Positions 35,495-45,059 are shown, counted from the stretch's first letter. The stretch: 64,000 bases of DNA from Xanthomonas vesicatoria ATCC 35937 (GCF_001908725.1 NZ_CP018725.1:1798001-1862000), one strand, 5' to 3'. Numbers and translations are program-made. The notes: a model not told the origin generated them from the letters alone.

Positions 35495-36598
35495 ATGAAT
35501 CTCGCCATACCCTCACAACCCACTGCGAGCTTACAGCCGTCCTCGTTTTCCCTTTCGCAGCAGCAGGCCTTGACCGCGGTGATCATGAGCATGCTGGCGT
35601 ACTGCATGCAGCGCATGCTAAGCGACATGCTGCAGGCTGCGAATCAACCGTCCAATGGTCTTTTGCCGCCGAACGACACCAGTCCGATGCCATCACCGTC
35701 GCTGCCACAAGCGAACCCGCCGTGTTCCACCAATTCCGGCGGACAGCACGGCAGTAACACTGGCAATGGCAACACCGGTGGCAACGGTGGCAACGGCAGC
35801 AACCCCTCAGGAGCGGGAACCGGCAACGGCGCATCGCCCACCACTTCTGGTCACTCGACAACCCCCACGCCGACCAACGGCACGCCAGGTCCAAACGGCG
35901 AGCAAGCGCCGCTTCCTCCCGGCAAGGTGGTCACCGCACCAGCCGGCGTGCAGAACAAGCCCATCGTGGTGCACAAGGGCGAGGTGTTCGATGGCAAGAA
36001 TCAGACGTACATCGGCGGCCCCTGCATGGGTAGGGGCGATCAGGACGAGCACCAGCAACCGTTGTTCATCGTCGAAGACGGTGGCAGCCTCTGCAATGTC
36101 CACATGAAAGGCGGCGGCGATGGCGTGCACTTCATTGGCAACGGCAAGATGGTCAACTGCGTCAACGAAGATGTCAGCGAGGACGCCGTCACCATCGATG
36201 GGCAGGGCAACCGTGAGCATGATGCGGGGATTGCCGGGTGCAGCCCCGAGGTCAGCGGCCGGCCGAAGGTCGAAATCATCAATTGCACGTTCAAGAACGC
36301 TGCGGACAAGGTCGTGCAGGACAACGGCGCTGCCGACGTGGTGATGTCGGGCGACACCGTCATCGGCGCCAGCAAGGTTTTCCGTACCAACGGCGGGCAT
36401 GGCGATATCGACTCGCACCTTCAGGTCGAGAATTGCGAGTTCAGCCGGGTCAAGGAAGCGGTCTTCCGTACCGACGCGCCCGGCGCGACGGTGACGCTGG
36501 CAAACCTGAAGACCGATGCGCCCGAGGAGGTGATTGCCCCCGACGCCTCCCAGGCCACCGGAGCGTCACGTATCGGCCATAAAGCCTACAGCGGCTGA
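35495..36598 (+). CDS. hrpW: HrpW, harpin with pectate lyase domain
   Basis: 367 residues. N-terminal harpin part (QQQALTAVIMSMLAYCMQRM helix), then a Gly/Asn/Thr-rich linker (SNTGNGNTGGNGGNGSNPSG). From about residue 140 a class III pectate lyase domain follows: VHKGEVFDGKNQTYIGG, QPLFIVEDGGSLCNVHMKGG, NCVNEDVSEDAVTIDG, CTFKNAADKVVQDNGA. Secreted by the T3S system, thought to bind or loosen pectin and assist translocation. SD TAAGGAC. Immediately followed by a perfect hairpin. Confidence 0.94.
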   Translation: MNLAIPSQPTASLQPSSFSLSQQQALTAVIMSMLAYCMQRMLSDMLQAANQPSNGLLPPNDTSPMPSPSLPQANPPCSTNSGGQHGSNTGNGNTGGNGGNGSNPSGAGTGNGASPTTSGHSTTPTPTNGTPGPNGEQAPLPPGKVVTAPAGVQNKPIVVHKGEVFDGKNQTYIGGPCMGRGDQDEHQQPLFIVEDGGSLCNVHMKGGGDGVHFIGNGKMVNCVNEDVSEDAVTIDGQGNREHDAGIAGCSPEVSGRPKVEIINCTFKNAADKVVQDNGAADVVMSGDTVIGASKVFRTNGGHGDIDSHLQVENCEFSRVKEAVFRTDAPGATVTLANLKTDAPEEVIAPDASQATGASRIGHKAYSG

Positions 36599-36630
36599 TC
36601 GCAGCCCGCACCGGCGCTGCGTATGGCTCG

Positions 36631-36669
36631 TGCCCGGCAGATGTACTGCATTGCCGCATCTGCCGGGCA
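36631..36669. terminator. Perfect 13-bp hairpin after hrpW
   Basis: TGCCCGGCAGATG and CATCTGCCGGGCA with a 13-nt loop, 32 bp after the hrpW stop. No T-run follows. Probably ends the hrcU-to-hrpW transcript or protects its 3' end. Confidence 0.5.
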
Positions 36670-36830
36670 TCGGCGCTGGTGAGGGCGGCAGCGCCGGGTG
36701 CCTGTGTTGCGCCCTGCGCGGTGCGCATCGGTTTGCCTACGCGAGCGCATCGCATCGCATGGAAATCCTGCACGCTGTTACCGAATGAGAGGGGCGGTCC
36801 ACCTGACAGTCAACGTGCGAGGTGCCTAGC

Positions 36831-39800
36831 GTGACCCGGATACGCCCTTCCACCCTCACATTCGGACTGCCTGGCAACAGTCATGGCGCCGCACATGCGG
36901 GGACACCGTCGACGCACAAGCAGGCCCATCATCGGCTGCATCAGCTCGATGGGCTCGGCGCAGAGTCAGAAGCACGCGCTGCGGAAATGGACGTGGGCGC
37001 ACGCGTACGTCGTTACATCGCCGCCACAGGCCCTGCCGACACAGGACAGGACACGCCTGCGCCACCCAAGGCAGGCAGGCTGCGCCGGGTGAAACAGTCA
37101 TTGCAGAAGCTCGCACGGTTCGCCGGCACGGCGGTTGGCTTGGCCAGACACACTACGCCCGACCATATGCGCCTGCTGCGCTACCAGGGTACGCCTGCGC
37201 AGCCTGCCCCGACCGCTGCGGCGGGGCCCGGCGACTGGCACGCGCTCGCGCCCTTGCAGGCAGCGAAGTTTTCTACCTCGCAACGGTTGAACGATGCACG
37301 GATCGCCGTGCGCAAGGCCGCCGCGCTGGAGCGTCTGGTGCTGCTGCATATCGATCGCCTGGAGCAGGCCACAGGACTGCATGCCAAACGCGCGCCGCGC
37401 CTGGCCGACCGTGCCAATGAAACCCGCAAACGCCACCAGGTGCTGACCACCTGGAACCAGCTCCTGCGCCACCACATCGCCAATTGCAGCGAGCGCCTGG
37501 CGCGCACCGAGCAACAGCTGCAGCAGCGACTGGACCAGCTGACAGCCACGCCGGCGCCTGCTACAGGCGATCGCCGGCCGCGCTTGGGTGACCTGCTCAA
37601 GCACGAAGCCGAACTGGATCGGATCCGCGCGCTGCACGAAGACGCTCGCCGTCTGTCTGCGCGGCGCGAGAAACAGCAGGCATGGTTACAGCGGCTGGAG
37701 GCGAGCGCCGCCAGTCTCCACACCACCCTGGCCCAGGCGCTACGGTCTGCGCATATCGTGGCTGGTGACCTGTTCGAGACTGCGGAGCACGCCGACGCAC
37801 TACATGCGTTGCTGCCGCCGCTATCGGGGCTCACCCGATCGCTCGAGCGCGAGCTCGACAGCGCAGTGGCCGACGATCTACGCGCCGGCCAGGCGCTACG
37901 GGCCGCATCGGATGCACTGATTGCCGCGCAGATCGCGCACACCGCATCCAGCGCGAGTGATGTTGCCGCCGCCGATGCGTTGCGCAAGCGCTTGTCGACA
38001 TGGGCGAGCGGGCTCTCCACCGTGCGTTTCGGAGAACAGGCGGTCCCTGCAGCAGGCGTGGTGGCCATCGCGCTGGCCGCGCTGCGCTCGGCAGTGGCCG
38101 GGGTGCCTGGCGACAACCGTGCCGACGAGGCGTCGCTACTGCTTGCCACCTTCGAGCATGTGCGTCGCAGCACCTGGAGCGCGCTGATCCCCGCCGACCC
38201 GGAGCGACCCGATGCGCAGCAGGACGCAACGATGGGCGAGCAGTCCGTTCCCCGTGCAGCGATCGAAGCGGCGACAATCCACTGGCTGGACACCTTGGCG
38301 CGTGTTCCGCGTGGCCGCCAGGTGCTCGGTCACCTGATCCAGGCACGGCATGAGCGTGCCGCCGCCCCCGCGCGACAGGACATCGCGCGCATCGCGCTGC
38401 GGGCCGATACGCTGCTGCGTGCCGCACCTGGTGACGATGCCACCACGCGCCGCTGGCTGCGCGGTGCGCGGCGCGCAGCCGGTGCCGCCCTGCACGCAGC
38501 CGACCCGGCGCAGGCGCTGCGCGACTGCAGCAGCGACGAACGCGCGGCCTACCATGCGCTGCGCAACGGGTACGAATCGCGCGCTCCCGGTTCGGCGTAT
38601 GCGCGCGCGAACGCCCACCTGCAGGCGTTCGGCGACGCGGTGCGCACCGCCACCTCGCCACAACCCGCCAACGCGCGCACGCCCAATCCACTGCACGCCT
38701 TGTCGGAAGGGCTGGAGGTGGGATCGGCCACGGCACTGCCGACACCGCGTCGACGCGCCAACCTGATGCTGGAGCATGCCTCTGTTGCCTTGATCGGCTA
38801 CCTGAGCGCATTGCATGCGGCCCGGCCGCAGGGCTGGGTTCCATCGCAGGCCGAGTTGAACTGGCGGGCGGCTGCAGAACTGCTGCAGTGGGTCGATGAG
38901 GACGTGGACCGCAGTTGCGTGGTCTTCGATGCCGCCACTCTGGCACGCATCACCGAACGTGCTGCGGCACTGCACGCCCATCATCAGGCGCAGGCATCCC
39001 AACGCCCGGGCGCTGCAGTGATTCAGGCAGCCCCGCCGGCAGGATTGGAGCATGTCTGGCAGCAGCTGCAGAGCGGCAGATGCACCGCGCCGGCGGCGTT
39101 GGATCTGGTGCGCAGCTGCCTGCGCGTGGCGCGGGCCGAACACGCAGAACACCTTGCGCAGCGACAGCCGGACGATGCATCGCCACACGACGCGTTGTGG
39201 CTGGCACACGCGGACGAGTGCCTGGCGCATTTCGATACAGCCATGGACAAGAGCTTGCAGTTGGTCAAGCAGACCGGTGCCAATGCCCTCGCCCATCACG
39301 AGGCATTGCTGGACCTGCTGCGCGACATGCTGTCGCACCTGGAATGGCGAGACCGCTGGCGGATCACCTGCCAACGGACCCGGGGCGCCAATCTTGCGCC
39401 GCTTTCGGCCGCCGCTGCGATTGCAGGGTCCGCGTTCGGCATGGGCACGCGCCTGATTGCCAGCATGCAGTGCAATCGCGATGCCTCGCTGGAGTTCTAC
39501 ATGGGCCGCACCGGCCTGTACCTGCAGATCAGCCGTCAATCCGCGACACAGCGCCAGCTCGGTGCGGGGCTGACGGCTGGCTATGGCATCGATGTGGGCA
39601 GCGATTACGCCGCGGTCGGCGTGGCGGCCGCGGCGGACTGGCGTTACCGGCGCGAAGTCGGCGTGGAAGATGGCCTGCAGCTGCGGATCCCGCGGCTGGG
39701 CAAGGGCCGCGAACCCGAGCTGTTGCAGGCGTTCTTGAACATGCTGGAACATCTGGTGCGCCAGGCGACCTCCCACCCTGCAGAACAGCCGCAGGGCGCG

Positions 39801-40784
39801 GACTGGATGCAGCGCTTGCTGGCCGAGCACCCGGATGCCAGCGTCGGACTGATCGACCAGGCCGCACGCGTCAGCCAGGGCACCGAATGCAGCGCCAGCA
39901 TCAGTGCGGGGCTGCGTGCGGGCGATGCGCATGGCCGTCGCGCAGGCGTCTCGCTCGGGCTCGGCGTCAGATCGCGCCAGGACCTCGGCTGGACGTCGAC
40001 GACCGTGGCCGGCTACATGACCACGCAGTACGTCGACGCCACTGCCGCCCACCGGGTGGAAGCTGCCGCACGCCTGACGGCCGGCGTGCAGGTGGCGCTT
40101 GCCCAACATCGGAGCGAGGGTTCATCGCCGACGCCTGTGGCCAGCACCACGGCCTCGGCCATCGATGCCGGCTATGCCGCCGAAGTAAGCGCGAATATAG
40201 CCACCGCGTTCTGCACGCTGTTCCAGTTTGGCGGTGAAATCGACCCGGTTCGCAGCGACCGCGCGACCGATTTTTCGCAGTTCGCAGCGTTCGAGCGCCT
40301 GGTGCGCAGCCAGTGGGAGCGCTGGGCCGACTACGGCCTGGTCAAGCTGGGCAACGACGTCGACCGCACCCTGCAGCCTGTGCTGGCAGAGCTACAGCTG
40401 GAGCATTTCATGCAGCAGGCCAAGCGCTTCGCCGACGGCAACGCGCTGGCCGCGCTGTTTGCCGACGAGGCGTTGCGCAGCGAGGCTGCGCCGCTGCTGG
40501 ACGTACACCGGGCACTTGCCCTGATGGCAGAGCATGCGGGTGACCACGCTCGCGCACTCGCCGAGCGCACGGCCTTCGACGCGTTGTTGCAGCAGCGCGC
40601 GGTGTGGGAGCCGACCTTGTTGCTGGTCCGCGAGAAGGCGAAACTGACCGAAGAATGTGGCGTGGATTTCATCGTCAAGCGCCAGCGCAATCGGATTGCC
40701 GAAGCCATGCGCACCGTCGGCCAATGGCCGGCGTACGAAGCTGTACCCCGCGCCGCCGGTTCCGCACCGTTTGATCGCACCTGA
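36831..40784 (+). CDS. XopZ/AWR-like large type III effector
   Basis: 1317 residues from GTG 36831, chosen because GCGAGG lies 8 bases upstream; GTG 36822 is the other option. Ala/Arg-rich helical protein with a Ser/Thr/Pro-rich N-terminus (MTRIRPSTLTFGLPGNSHGA), no signal peptide. Segments such as LIASMQCNRDASLEFYMGRT, QLRIPRLGKGREPELLQAFL and QFGGEIDPVRSDRATDFSQF, together with the size, recall the XopZ and Ralstonia AWR (RipA) families. The position next to hrpW recalls XopZ2 of X. gardneri and X. vesicatoria. No PIP box seen upstream; convergent with xopF1. The family name is from memory and context. Confidence 0.6.
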   Translation: MTRIRPSTLTFGLPGNSHGAAHAGTPSTHKQAHHRLHQLDGLGAESEARAAEMDVGARVRRYIAATGPADTGQDTPAPPKAGRLRRVKQSLQKLARFAGTAVGLARHTTPDHMRLLRYQGTPAQPAPTAAAGPGDWHALAPLQAAKFSTSQRLNDARIAVRKAAALERLVLLHIDRLEQATGLHAKRAPRLADRANETRKRHQVLTTWNQLLRHHIANCSERLARTEQQLQQRLDQLTATPAPATGDRRPRLGDLLKHEAELDRIRALHEDARRLSARREKQQAWLQRLEASAASLHTTLAQALRSAHIVAGDLFETAEHADALHALLPPLSGLTRSLERELDSAVADDLRAGQALRAASDALIAAQIAHTASSASDVAAADALRKRLSTWASGLSTVRFGEQAVPAAGVVAIALAALRSAVAGVPGDNRADEASLLLATFEHVRRSTWSALIPADPERPDAQQDATMGEQSVPRAAIEAATIHWLDTLARVPRGRQVLGHLIQARHERAAAPARQDIARIALRADTLLRAAPGDDATTRRWLRGARRAAGAALHAADPAQALRDCSSDERAAYHALRNGYESRAPGSAYARANAHLQAFGDAVRTATSPQPANARTPNPLHALSEGLEVGSATALPTPRRRANLMLEHASVALIGYLSALHAARPQGWVPSQAELNWRAAAELLQWVDEDVDRSCVVFDAATLARITERAAALHAHHQAQASQRPGAAVIQAAPPAGLEHVWQQLQSGRCTAPAALDLVRSCLRVARAEHAEHLAQRQPDDASPHDALWLAHADECLAHFDTAMDKSLQLVKQTGANALAHHEALLDLLRDMLSHLEWRDRWRITCQRTRGANLAPLSAAAAIAGSAFGMGTRLIASMQCNRDASLEFYMGRTGLYLQISRQSATQRQLGAGLTAGYGIDVGSDYAAVGVAAAADWRYRREVGVEDGLQLRIPRLGKGREPELLQAFLNMLEHLVRQATSHPAEQPQGADWMQRLLAEHPDASVGLIDQAARVSQGTECSASISAGLRAGDAHGRRAGVSLGLGVRSRQDLGWTSTTVAGYMTTQYVDATAAHRVEAAARLTAGVQVALAQHRSEGSSPTPVASTTASAIDAGYAAEVSANIATAFCTLFQFGGEIDPVRSDRATDFSQFAAFERLVRSQWERWADYGLVKLGNDVDRTLQPVLAELQLEHFMQQAKRFADGNALAALFADEALRSEAAPLLDVHRALALMAEHAGDHARALAERTAFDALLQQRAVWEPTLLLVREKAKLTEECGVDFIVKRQRNRIAEAMRTVGQWPAYEAVPRAAGSAPFDRT

Positions 40785-40891
40785 ACCGCGCATCAGGCGG
40801 GCACCGGGCTGCACGCCAACGACAGCCGCAACGGCATCTGCGGATGCCGCCGCGGCATGTACTCCGAGTCGATCACTGCAGCAGCGACCGA

Positions 40892-42910
40892 TCATGGCCG
40901 GCCGTTTTCCCATTGGCGAAGTTCCTCGCTCCCTTGCAATGCATGCTTGAGCGTTTTCAACTCGCTATCGAGCGTCTTGGTCAGGTCGTTGCGCGGTACT
41001 CCGCTCAATCTATCCGCGTGCCCGGCGCGCAACCGAGCGCGCACACTGTCGATGGTCGCAATCGAGATGGAACGCGTGCCGATGTCTACCCGCAATTGCT
41101 CCAGGCTTTCGCGCAATCTCACCGCCAGCGGCCCCGGTGCAATCGCTTGCTGCTCCCCTTCTTCCAGGGCGCGCGCCATCTGTGCCGGTGTCGGATCCGA
41201 AAACAGCGCGATCGCCGTGTCGATGGGTTCGGCCAGCGACTGAAGCGTGCGTGCGATGGTGCGTTGATACCTGGCTGCGGTGACGGCACGTTCCTGGTCC
41301 AGTCGCGTCGCCTGGGTGGTGTTGGCCCCATTCCTGGCCTTGAGCGCATTCCAGATCGTATCGTTGAACAGGGTCTGCGCGGCCTGCTGCACGACCGTCG
41401 CGGTGGAGTTGGCGGCTTCGCCCGTCACGCTGCCGCTTTCGTTTCCGCCACGCAAGGGCGCGGCGATCAGGCGGCCGGCCCCAAGTGAAGCCAGATTGGT
41501 CAGCACGTTGCCGAGCATGTGACGTACCAGCACGTCGCGCACGGCAGTGGTGATCGCATTCGTGGTGCTTAACGCCTGCTTGGCCAACGCCAGGGTCTCC
41601 TTCCCGGTCTCCACCAGATAATGGGAGGGGAAATGCGCAGCATCGGACCATTGCGCGGGCCGGCGCTCCTTGTCCGGCAACGCCAGCGAAAACAGATTCA
41701 GCCGCTGCTGCCCGCCAAGCAGATCGGGAACGGTCATCTGGCCGGTACGCGCAACGGCCTTGCCGGTTTCGAGCATCGCCTTCTGCACGACCCCTGCCCC
41801 ACCGGTGACGAGCGCGCTCAAGGCCAGTTGGCCAGCCGGCGTGCGCGTGCCCGGGTCGTCCGAGGTCCGCCGCGCTGCACTGAATCCTGCATTGATCGTA
41901 GGCTTGAGCAGCAAGGTATCCAGGGACTTGTCGTCCAGGGTCGATTGCCACTGTGTGACACCAGTCCGCAGGTCATACATCTGCACTTTGAGCTCGGCAA
42001 GCGTCGCGGCGCTACCTTCGCCGGGGCGTGTGAAACGTTTACCCTCGTCGGTGATTTCCACAAGGACAGGCGGCGGGTCGGGCACGAGGATCTTGGAGTC
42101 AATGGCCTGGAACCGCGGCAAGTTGGCAACGCGCGCACGCCGATCCATTGCCGGGATCAATAAAGTATCGCTGGTATAGGACACCAGGCCCGCCACTGCG
42201 CCAAACAGTGTTGCAGTACTCAGCGACTCCGATCCGGGCTCGCGCGTGTCGTCGTAGGCCACGCTTGCCGCAGCACCGAACGGGTTCCGCATCGCACCGA
42301 TGACAAAGGCCCTGAGGCACTCGTAAGCGATTGGCAGCGCGGCCTTTTTCGCACCTACCGCCTTCATGTCGCCGACCACCTGGTATCCGGCATCCGGACC
42401 AAACGCTGCAACGCGTTCCTGCAGGCGCGCGTCTGCCCATGCCAGATACTCGGCCTGCAGCGCCTCCTGCTCCTGCGAGGGCTCTGCAAATGGCAGTGCG
42501 CCCAGGCGCACACGCATCTGCGCCCTGCCGCGATCGACCGCCTGGGCGCTGTGCTCAGCGTGGGTCCCGGGCGTATCAGATGCCTCTGGCAAGGCCACCT
42601 CCAACGAGGGAAGGCTCATCCGCGCGCTATAAAACGAAGCATCGGAAATACTCGAGCCCGGCGACAAATGCGAGCGCTGCGATCCACCAAGGGAAGACCC
42701 TGCACGGTCTGCGTCGGCCGCCACGCGACGCGAAAACGGTGCGCGACGGTCGCGCAGGCCTTGCCCCGGAGAGGGCAGGCCTTCCAGCGGCCCGGATGGC
42801 GACGGCAACTGTTGCGATACGGCAGCGTCCTCGGCCTGCGCTGGACGTGCGTGGGTCGCAGAGGCCGTGCGGAAATCGGAAGAGGTGGCGGTGTCGCGGG
42901 TGAGCTTCAT
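40892..42910 (-). CDS. xopF1: XopF1-like type III effector
   Basis: 672 residues from ATG 42910, the size expected for XopF1 (about 670). Ser/Pro-rich N-terminal 100 residues (MKLTRDTATSSDFRTASATH) carry the T3S signal. Helical body with hydrophobic stretches (TATLFGAVAGLVSYTSDTLL; LALSALVTGGAGVVQKAML; HMLGNVLTNLASLGAGRLIA) suggests membrane association in the host. Start overlaps the stop of the upstream chaperone gene (ATGA), the hpa3-xopF1 pairing of other xanthomonads. The function of XopF1 in plants is unclear. Confidence 0.85.
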   Translation of the reverse strand: MKLTRDTATSSDFRTASATHARPAQAEDAAVSQQLPSPSGPLEGLPSPGQGLRDRRAPFSRRVAADADRAGSSLGGSQRSHLSPGSSISDASFYSARMSLPSLEVALPEASDTPGTHAEHSAQAVDRGRAQMRVRLGALPFAEPSQEQEALQAEYLAWADARLQERVAAFGPDAGYQVVGDMKAVGAKKAALPIAYECLRAFVIGAMRNPFGAAASVAYDDTREPGSESLSTATLFGAVAGLVSYTSDTLLIPAMDRRARVANLPRFQAIDSKILVPDPPPVLVEITDEGKRFTRPGEGSAATLAELKVQMYDLRTGVTQWQSTLDDKSLDTLLLKPTINAGFSAARRTSDDPGTRTPAGQLALSALVTGGAGVVQKAMLETGKAVARTGQMTVPDLLGGQQRLNLFSLALPDKERRPAQWSDAAHFPSHYLVETGKETLALAKQALSTTNAITTAVRDVLVRHMLGNVLTNLASLGAGRLIAAPLRGGNESGSVTGEAANSTATVVQQAAQTLFNDTIWNALKARNGANTTQATRLDQERAVTAARYQRTIARTLQSLAEPIDTAIALFSDPTPAQMARALEEGEQQAIAPGPLAVRLRESLEQLRVDIGTRSISIATIDSVRARLRAGHADRLSGVPRNDLTKTLDSELKTLKHALQGSEELRQWENGRP

Positions 42911-43413
42911 GAGGCCACCTCGGCCGCACCACCGGCCTGCGTCATCAGCGCATCCAGTACCACGCGTGCAACCACCTGCCCGCGCTCAAGCGCGGCGGCC
43001 ACCGCATAGGGCGCGCGTTCGAGCAACAGCGGGCAGGCACACAGCAGCCCAACCGAGAGCGTGAGCCGCCATCCGTATTGCGTCAGCAAGTATTCCTGCA
43101 GCGCCAGCAGCGTCGCCACCTCATCGCCGCCGAGCTCGCGTGCGGCCAATGGCAGGATCACCTCCGGAAACGCCGTGAGCTCGCCCTGCTGCATCTGCGT
43201 GTGGAGGCGGCAAAGCATACCTGCAGGCCCAAGGATGGCCTCGCCTTCGCCAAGACGTTGCACAAGCTCGCCAGGCAGGCCGAGGCCGGCTCCTAGATTG
43301 AAGAAAAATGCGGTATTGGATGCGCGGTGATCTTCCATCTTCAAGATCGTCTCAAACTCACCGTGGAAGACTGCAATGCGTTGCCGCAGCACCAAATCGG
43401 TAGGCGAATTCAA
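42907..43413 (-). CDS. hpa3: T3S chaperone for XopF1 (Hpa3/HpaI-like), 5' end altered by IS30
   Basis: About 168 residues of small chaperone-like protein (MKMEDHRASN-type strand plus ASNTAFFFNLGAGLGLPGEL; CRLHTQMQQGELTAFPEVIL; LALQEYLLTQYGWRLTLSVG). The only in-frame start before SPTDLVLRQR is a TTG at 43413-43411, which consists of the last bases of the IS30 end. So the original start codon, SD and promoter have probably been displaced. An in-frame ATG further in (before EDHRASN) would delete about 25 residues. Family by position, size and fold-like pattern. Confidence 0.7.
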   Translation of the reverse strand: MNSPTDLVLRQRIAVFHGEFETILKMEDHRASNTAFFFNLGAGLGLPGELVQRLGEGEAILGPAGMLCRLHTQMQQGELTAFPEVILPLAARELGGDEVATLLALQEYLLTQYGWRLTLSVGLLCACPLLLERAPYAVAAALERGQVVARVVLDALMTQAGGAAEVAS

Positions 43414-44375
43414 CTCTGGTTCGCAACGCTATTTTTGATTTCCTCGGAGGAGATTTCGAGGGGCGTTTTGAATCCGAGTATCTTGCGTGGTCGGTTGGAG
43501 AGACGCTGTTCGATGCATCGCAGGTGCTCGTCGGTGATGGTGCTGAAGTCGGTGTGTCGTGGCAAGTATTGCTGTGTGAGGCCATTGGCACTTTCGTTGC
43601 TGCCACGTTGCCAGGGCGAGTACGGATCGGCAAAGTAAACATCAGCCTGCAGCGCGGTAGCGATGAGCCGATAGTCCGCAAATTCCTTGCCGCTGTCTGC
43701 GGTCAGAGTGTGCACGTGCTGGCGTCGCTTACCCAGGCGTTGGACGATGGCGTTACGCACGTTCTGGGCGGTGCCATCGGGGGAGAAGGCAAGCAGATGC
43801 GGGCGGCTGCGCCGCTCGGTCATGCTGACCACCACGGCCTTTCCGTGCGAGGCACGCAGGGTATCCAACTCCCAGTCGCCAATGCGGTGACGCTGCTCCA
43901 CGACGGCTGGACGTTCCTTCCAGTTGCGCCGATCCTTAGCTGGCCACGACCATCGCGTACGCCGCCGTCGACGGCGCTTGCGGCGGCGCGGCGCAAGTGC
44001 CCGAACAGCTGGCGACCACCACGCTGATCGGAATAAATATGCCGATAGATCCATTCGTGACTGGCCAAGCCGGTGCGGCCGGCAATCTGTGCAGGAGAAG
44101 TCCTCGGCCAGCAAGGCCTCGATATGCACGATGCGCTCGGCACCGATGTGTGGGCGTTGACTCGCCTACGTGCGCCGCTGTTGGCTGGCGCGCTGCGCTT
44201 GCTCAGGGGTATACCGACTGCCATGCCGGTTGCGACGCAGTTCGCGGCTGGTCGCGCTCGGTGCACGCTCCAAAGTATCGGCGATCGCACGCAGTGATAG
44301 ACCAGTTTTGTGCAGGGCATGCAGATCGTATCGTCCCGACAGGTCCAGGCGACTGGATGATATGGGCAACTCCAC
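43410..44375 (-). pseudogene. IS30 transposase, frameshifted
   Basis: The N-terminal helix-turn-helix (SLRAIADTLERAPSATSREL RR-type) is in one frame to about 44166. The middle (SHEWIYRHIYSDQRGG) is in a second frame. The catalytic core is in a third (RIGDWELDTL, VSMTERRSRPHLLAF, LTADSGKEFADY, YFADPYSPWQRGSNESANGL, ending GFKTPLEISSEE). At least two frameshifts, so inactive. The final TGA uses a base of the flanking DNA. Confidence 0.85.
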
Positions 44376-44446
44376 TTGGCGGTGAAGGGGCTCAGGTCAA
44401 ATCGCCTGGACCGGTTCATAGCCCTTGGTGTTGCGATTGAGAGTTA
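43411..44446 (-). mobile_element. IS30-family insertion sequence, decayed
   Basis: About 1.04 kb bounded by inverted ends CAACTCTGGTTCGCAACGCT (43411) and, on the minus strand, TAACTCTCAATCGCAACACC (44446). The flanks GGCGAAT and ATTCGC form a palindrome across the element, the sort of symmetric target IS30 elements choose. Its right end abuts the start of hpa3, separating the hpa3-xopF1 pair from any upstream promoter. A second copy of its left end lies at 45748, inverted. Confidence 0.85.
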
Positions 44447-44454
44447 TATTCGCG

Positions 44455-44563
44455 ACAGCTAAAAAACTACTGCGTGGCCACCAGGCGGGCGCGGCCGGTA
44501 CTCGGAGTCCTCATGTACCGTCCGCACCCACCTGACGACCGCTCGCTACGTCTGTTAGCGCTC
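44455..44563. repeat. Copy 4 of the MITE-like palindromic repeat (reverse orientation)
   Basis: Read on the minus strand it starts GAGCGCTAACAGACGTAGCG and ends GCAGTAGTTTTTTAGCTGTC, matching the other three copies. Starts 9 bp outside the IS30 end. No gene seen between it and 44660. Confidence 0.7.
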
Positions 44564-44660
44564 TAAACGGGTTACCACTCAGGTCGCGCTGCAATATTTC
44601 AGCGTTCATGTGAGAGGGTAGATAACTTGCCCGCCTGTCAGGAAGTATTTCTCTCAGCTC

Positions 44661-45059
44661 CTAACTTTTATATCCCTTATTTTTCAGAATATCTTTATAT
44701 TCATTATAGAGCTTATAATCTTTCTTAATACTTTTCTTAACATCACTGGGAAGGCCTTGCGGGTACCCACCGTAAAGCATGCCCGCTCTCCGACTAAGTT
44801 CAGTGTCCTCTTGGAGAACGATGTCAGGCTTTCGGTCCTCGCAAGGTACTTCATGAATAGCGGGATTATCCGTCGAGAATCTTACATTGAAGATCTCTGC
44901 AGGCCGCCGACGTCGACCACTCATTCGCTCCAGACCTGTGAACTCAGCAGACGGCTGGAGGCCTGCCGGCTGTCTCTGCTGTGGTGGCGAGCTTTCTGGA
45001 CTGCTTGCCACAGAATAATGATAGTTGCTACTTGATGCACCACGAATCGGGCTTGTCAT
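44661..45059 (-). CDS. Candidate secreted effector, low-GC, in IS cargo
   Basis: 132 residues from ATG 45059 (SD TGGAG 9 bases upstream). The N-terminal third is Ser/Pro rich (MTSPIRGASSSNYHYSVASS, PESSPPQQRQP), like T3S signals. The middle holds a basic stretch (MSGRRRRPAE). The C-terminus is Lys/Tyr rich (VKKSIKKDYKLYNEYKDILK). AT content is clearly above that of the hrp core, suggesting recent transfer. It lies between an IS30 copy and an inverted IS30 remnant. No PIP box found. Family not recognised; could be a truncated effector. Confidence 0.5.
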   Translation of the reverse strand: MTSPIRGASSSNYHYSVASSPESSPPQQRQPAGLQPSAEFTGLERMSGRRRRPAEIFNVRFSTDNPAIHEVPCEDRKPDIVLQEDTELSRRAGMLYGGYPQGLPSDVKKSIKKDYKLYNEYKDILKNKGYKS

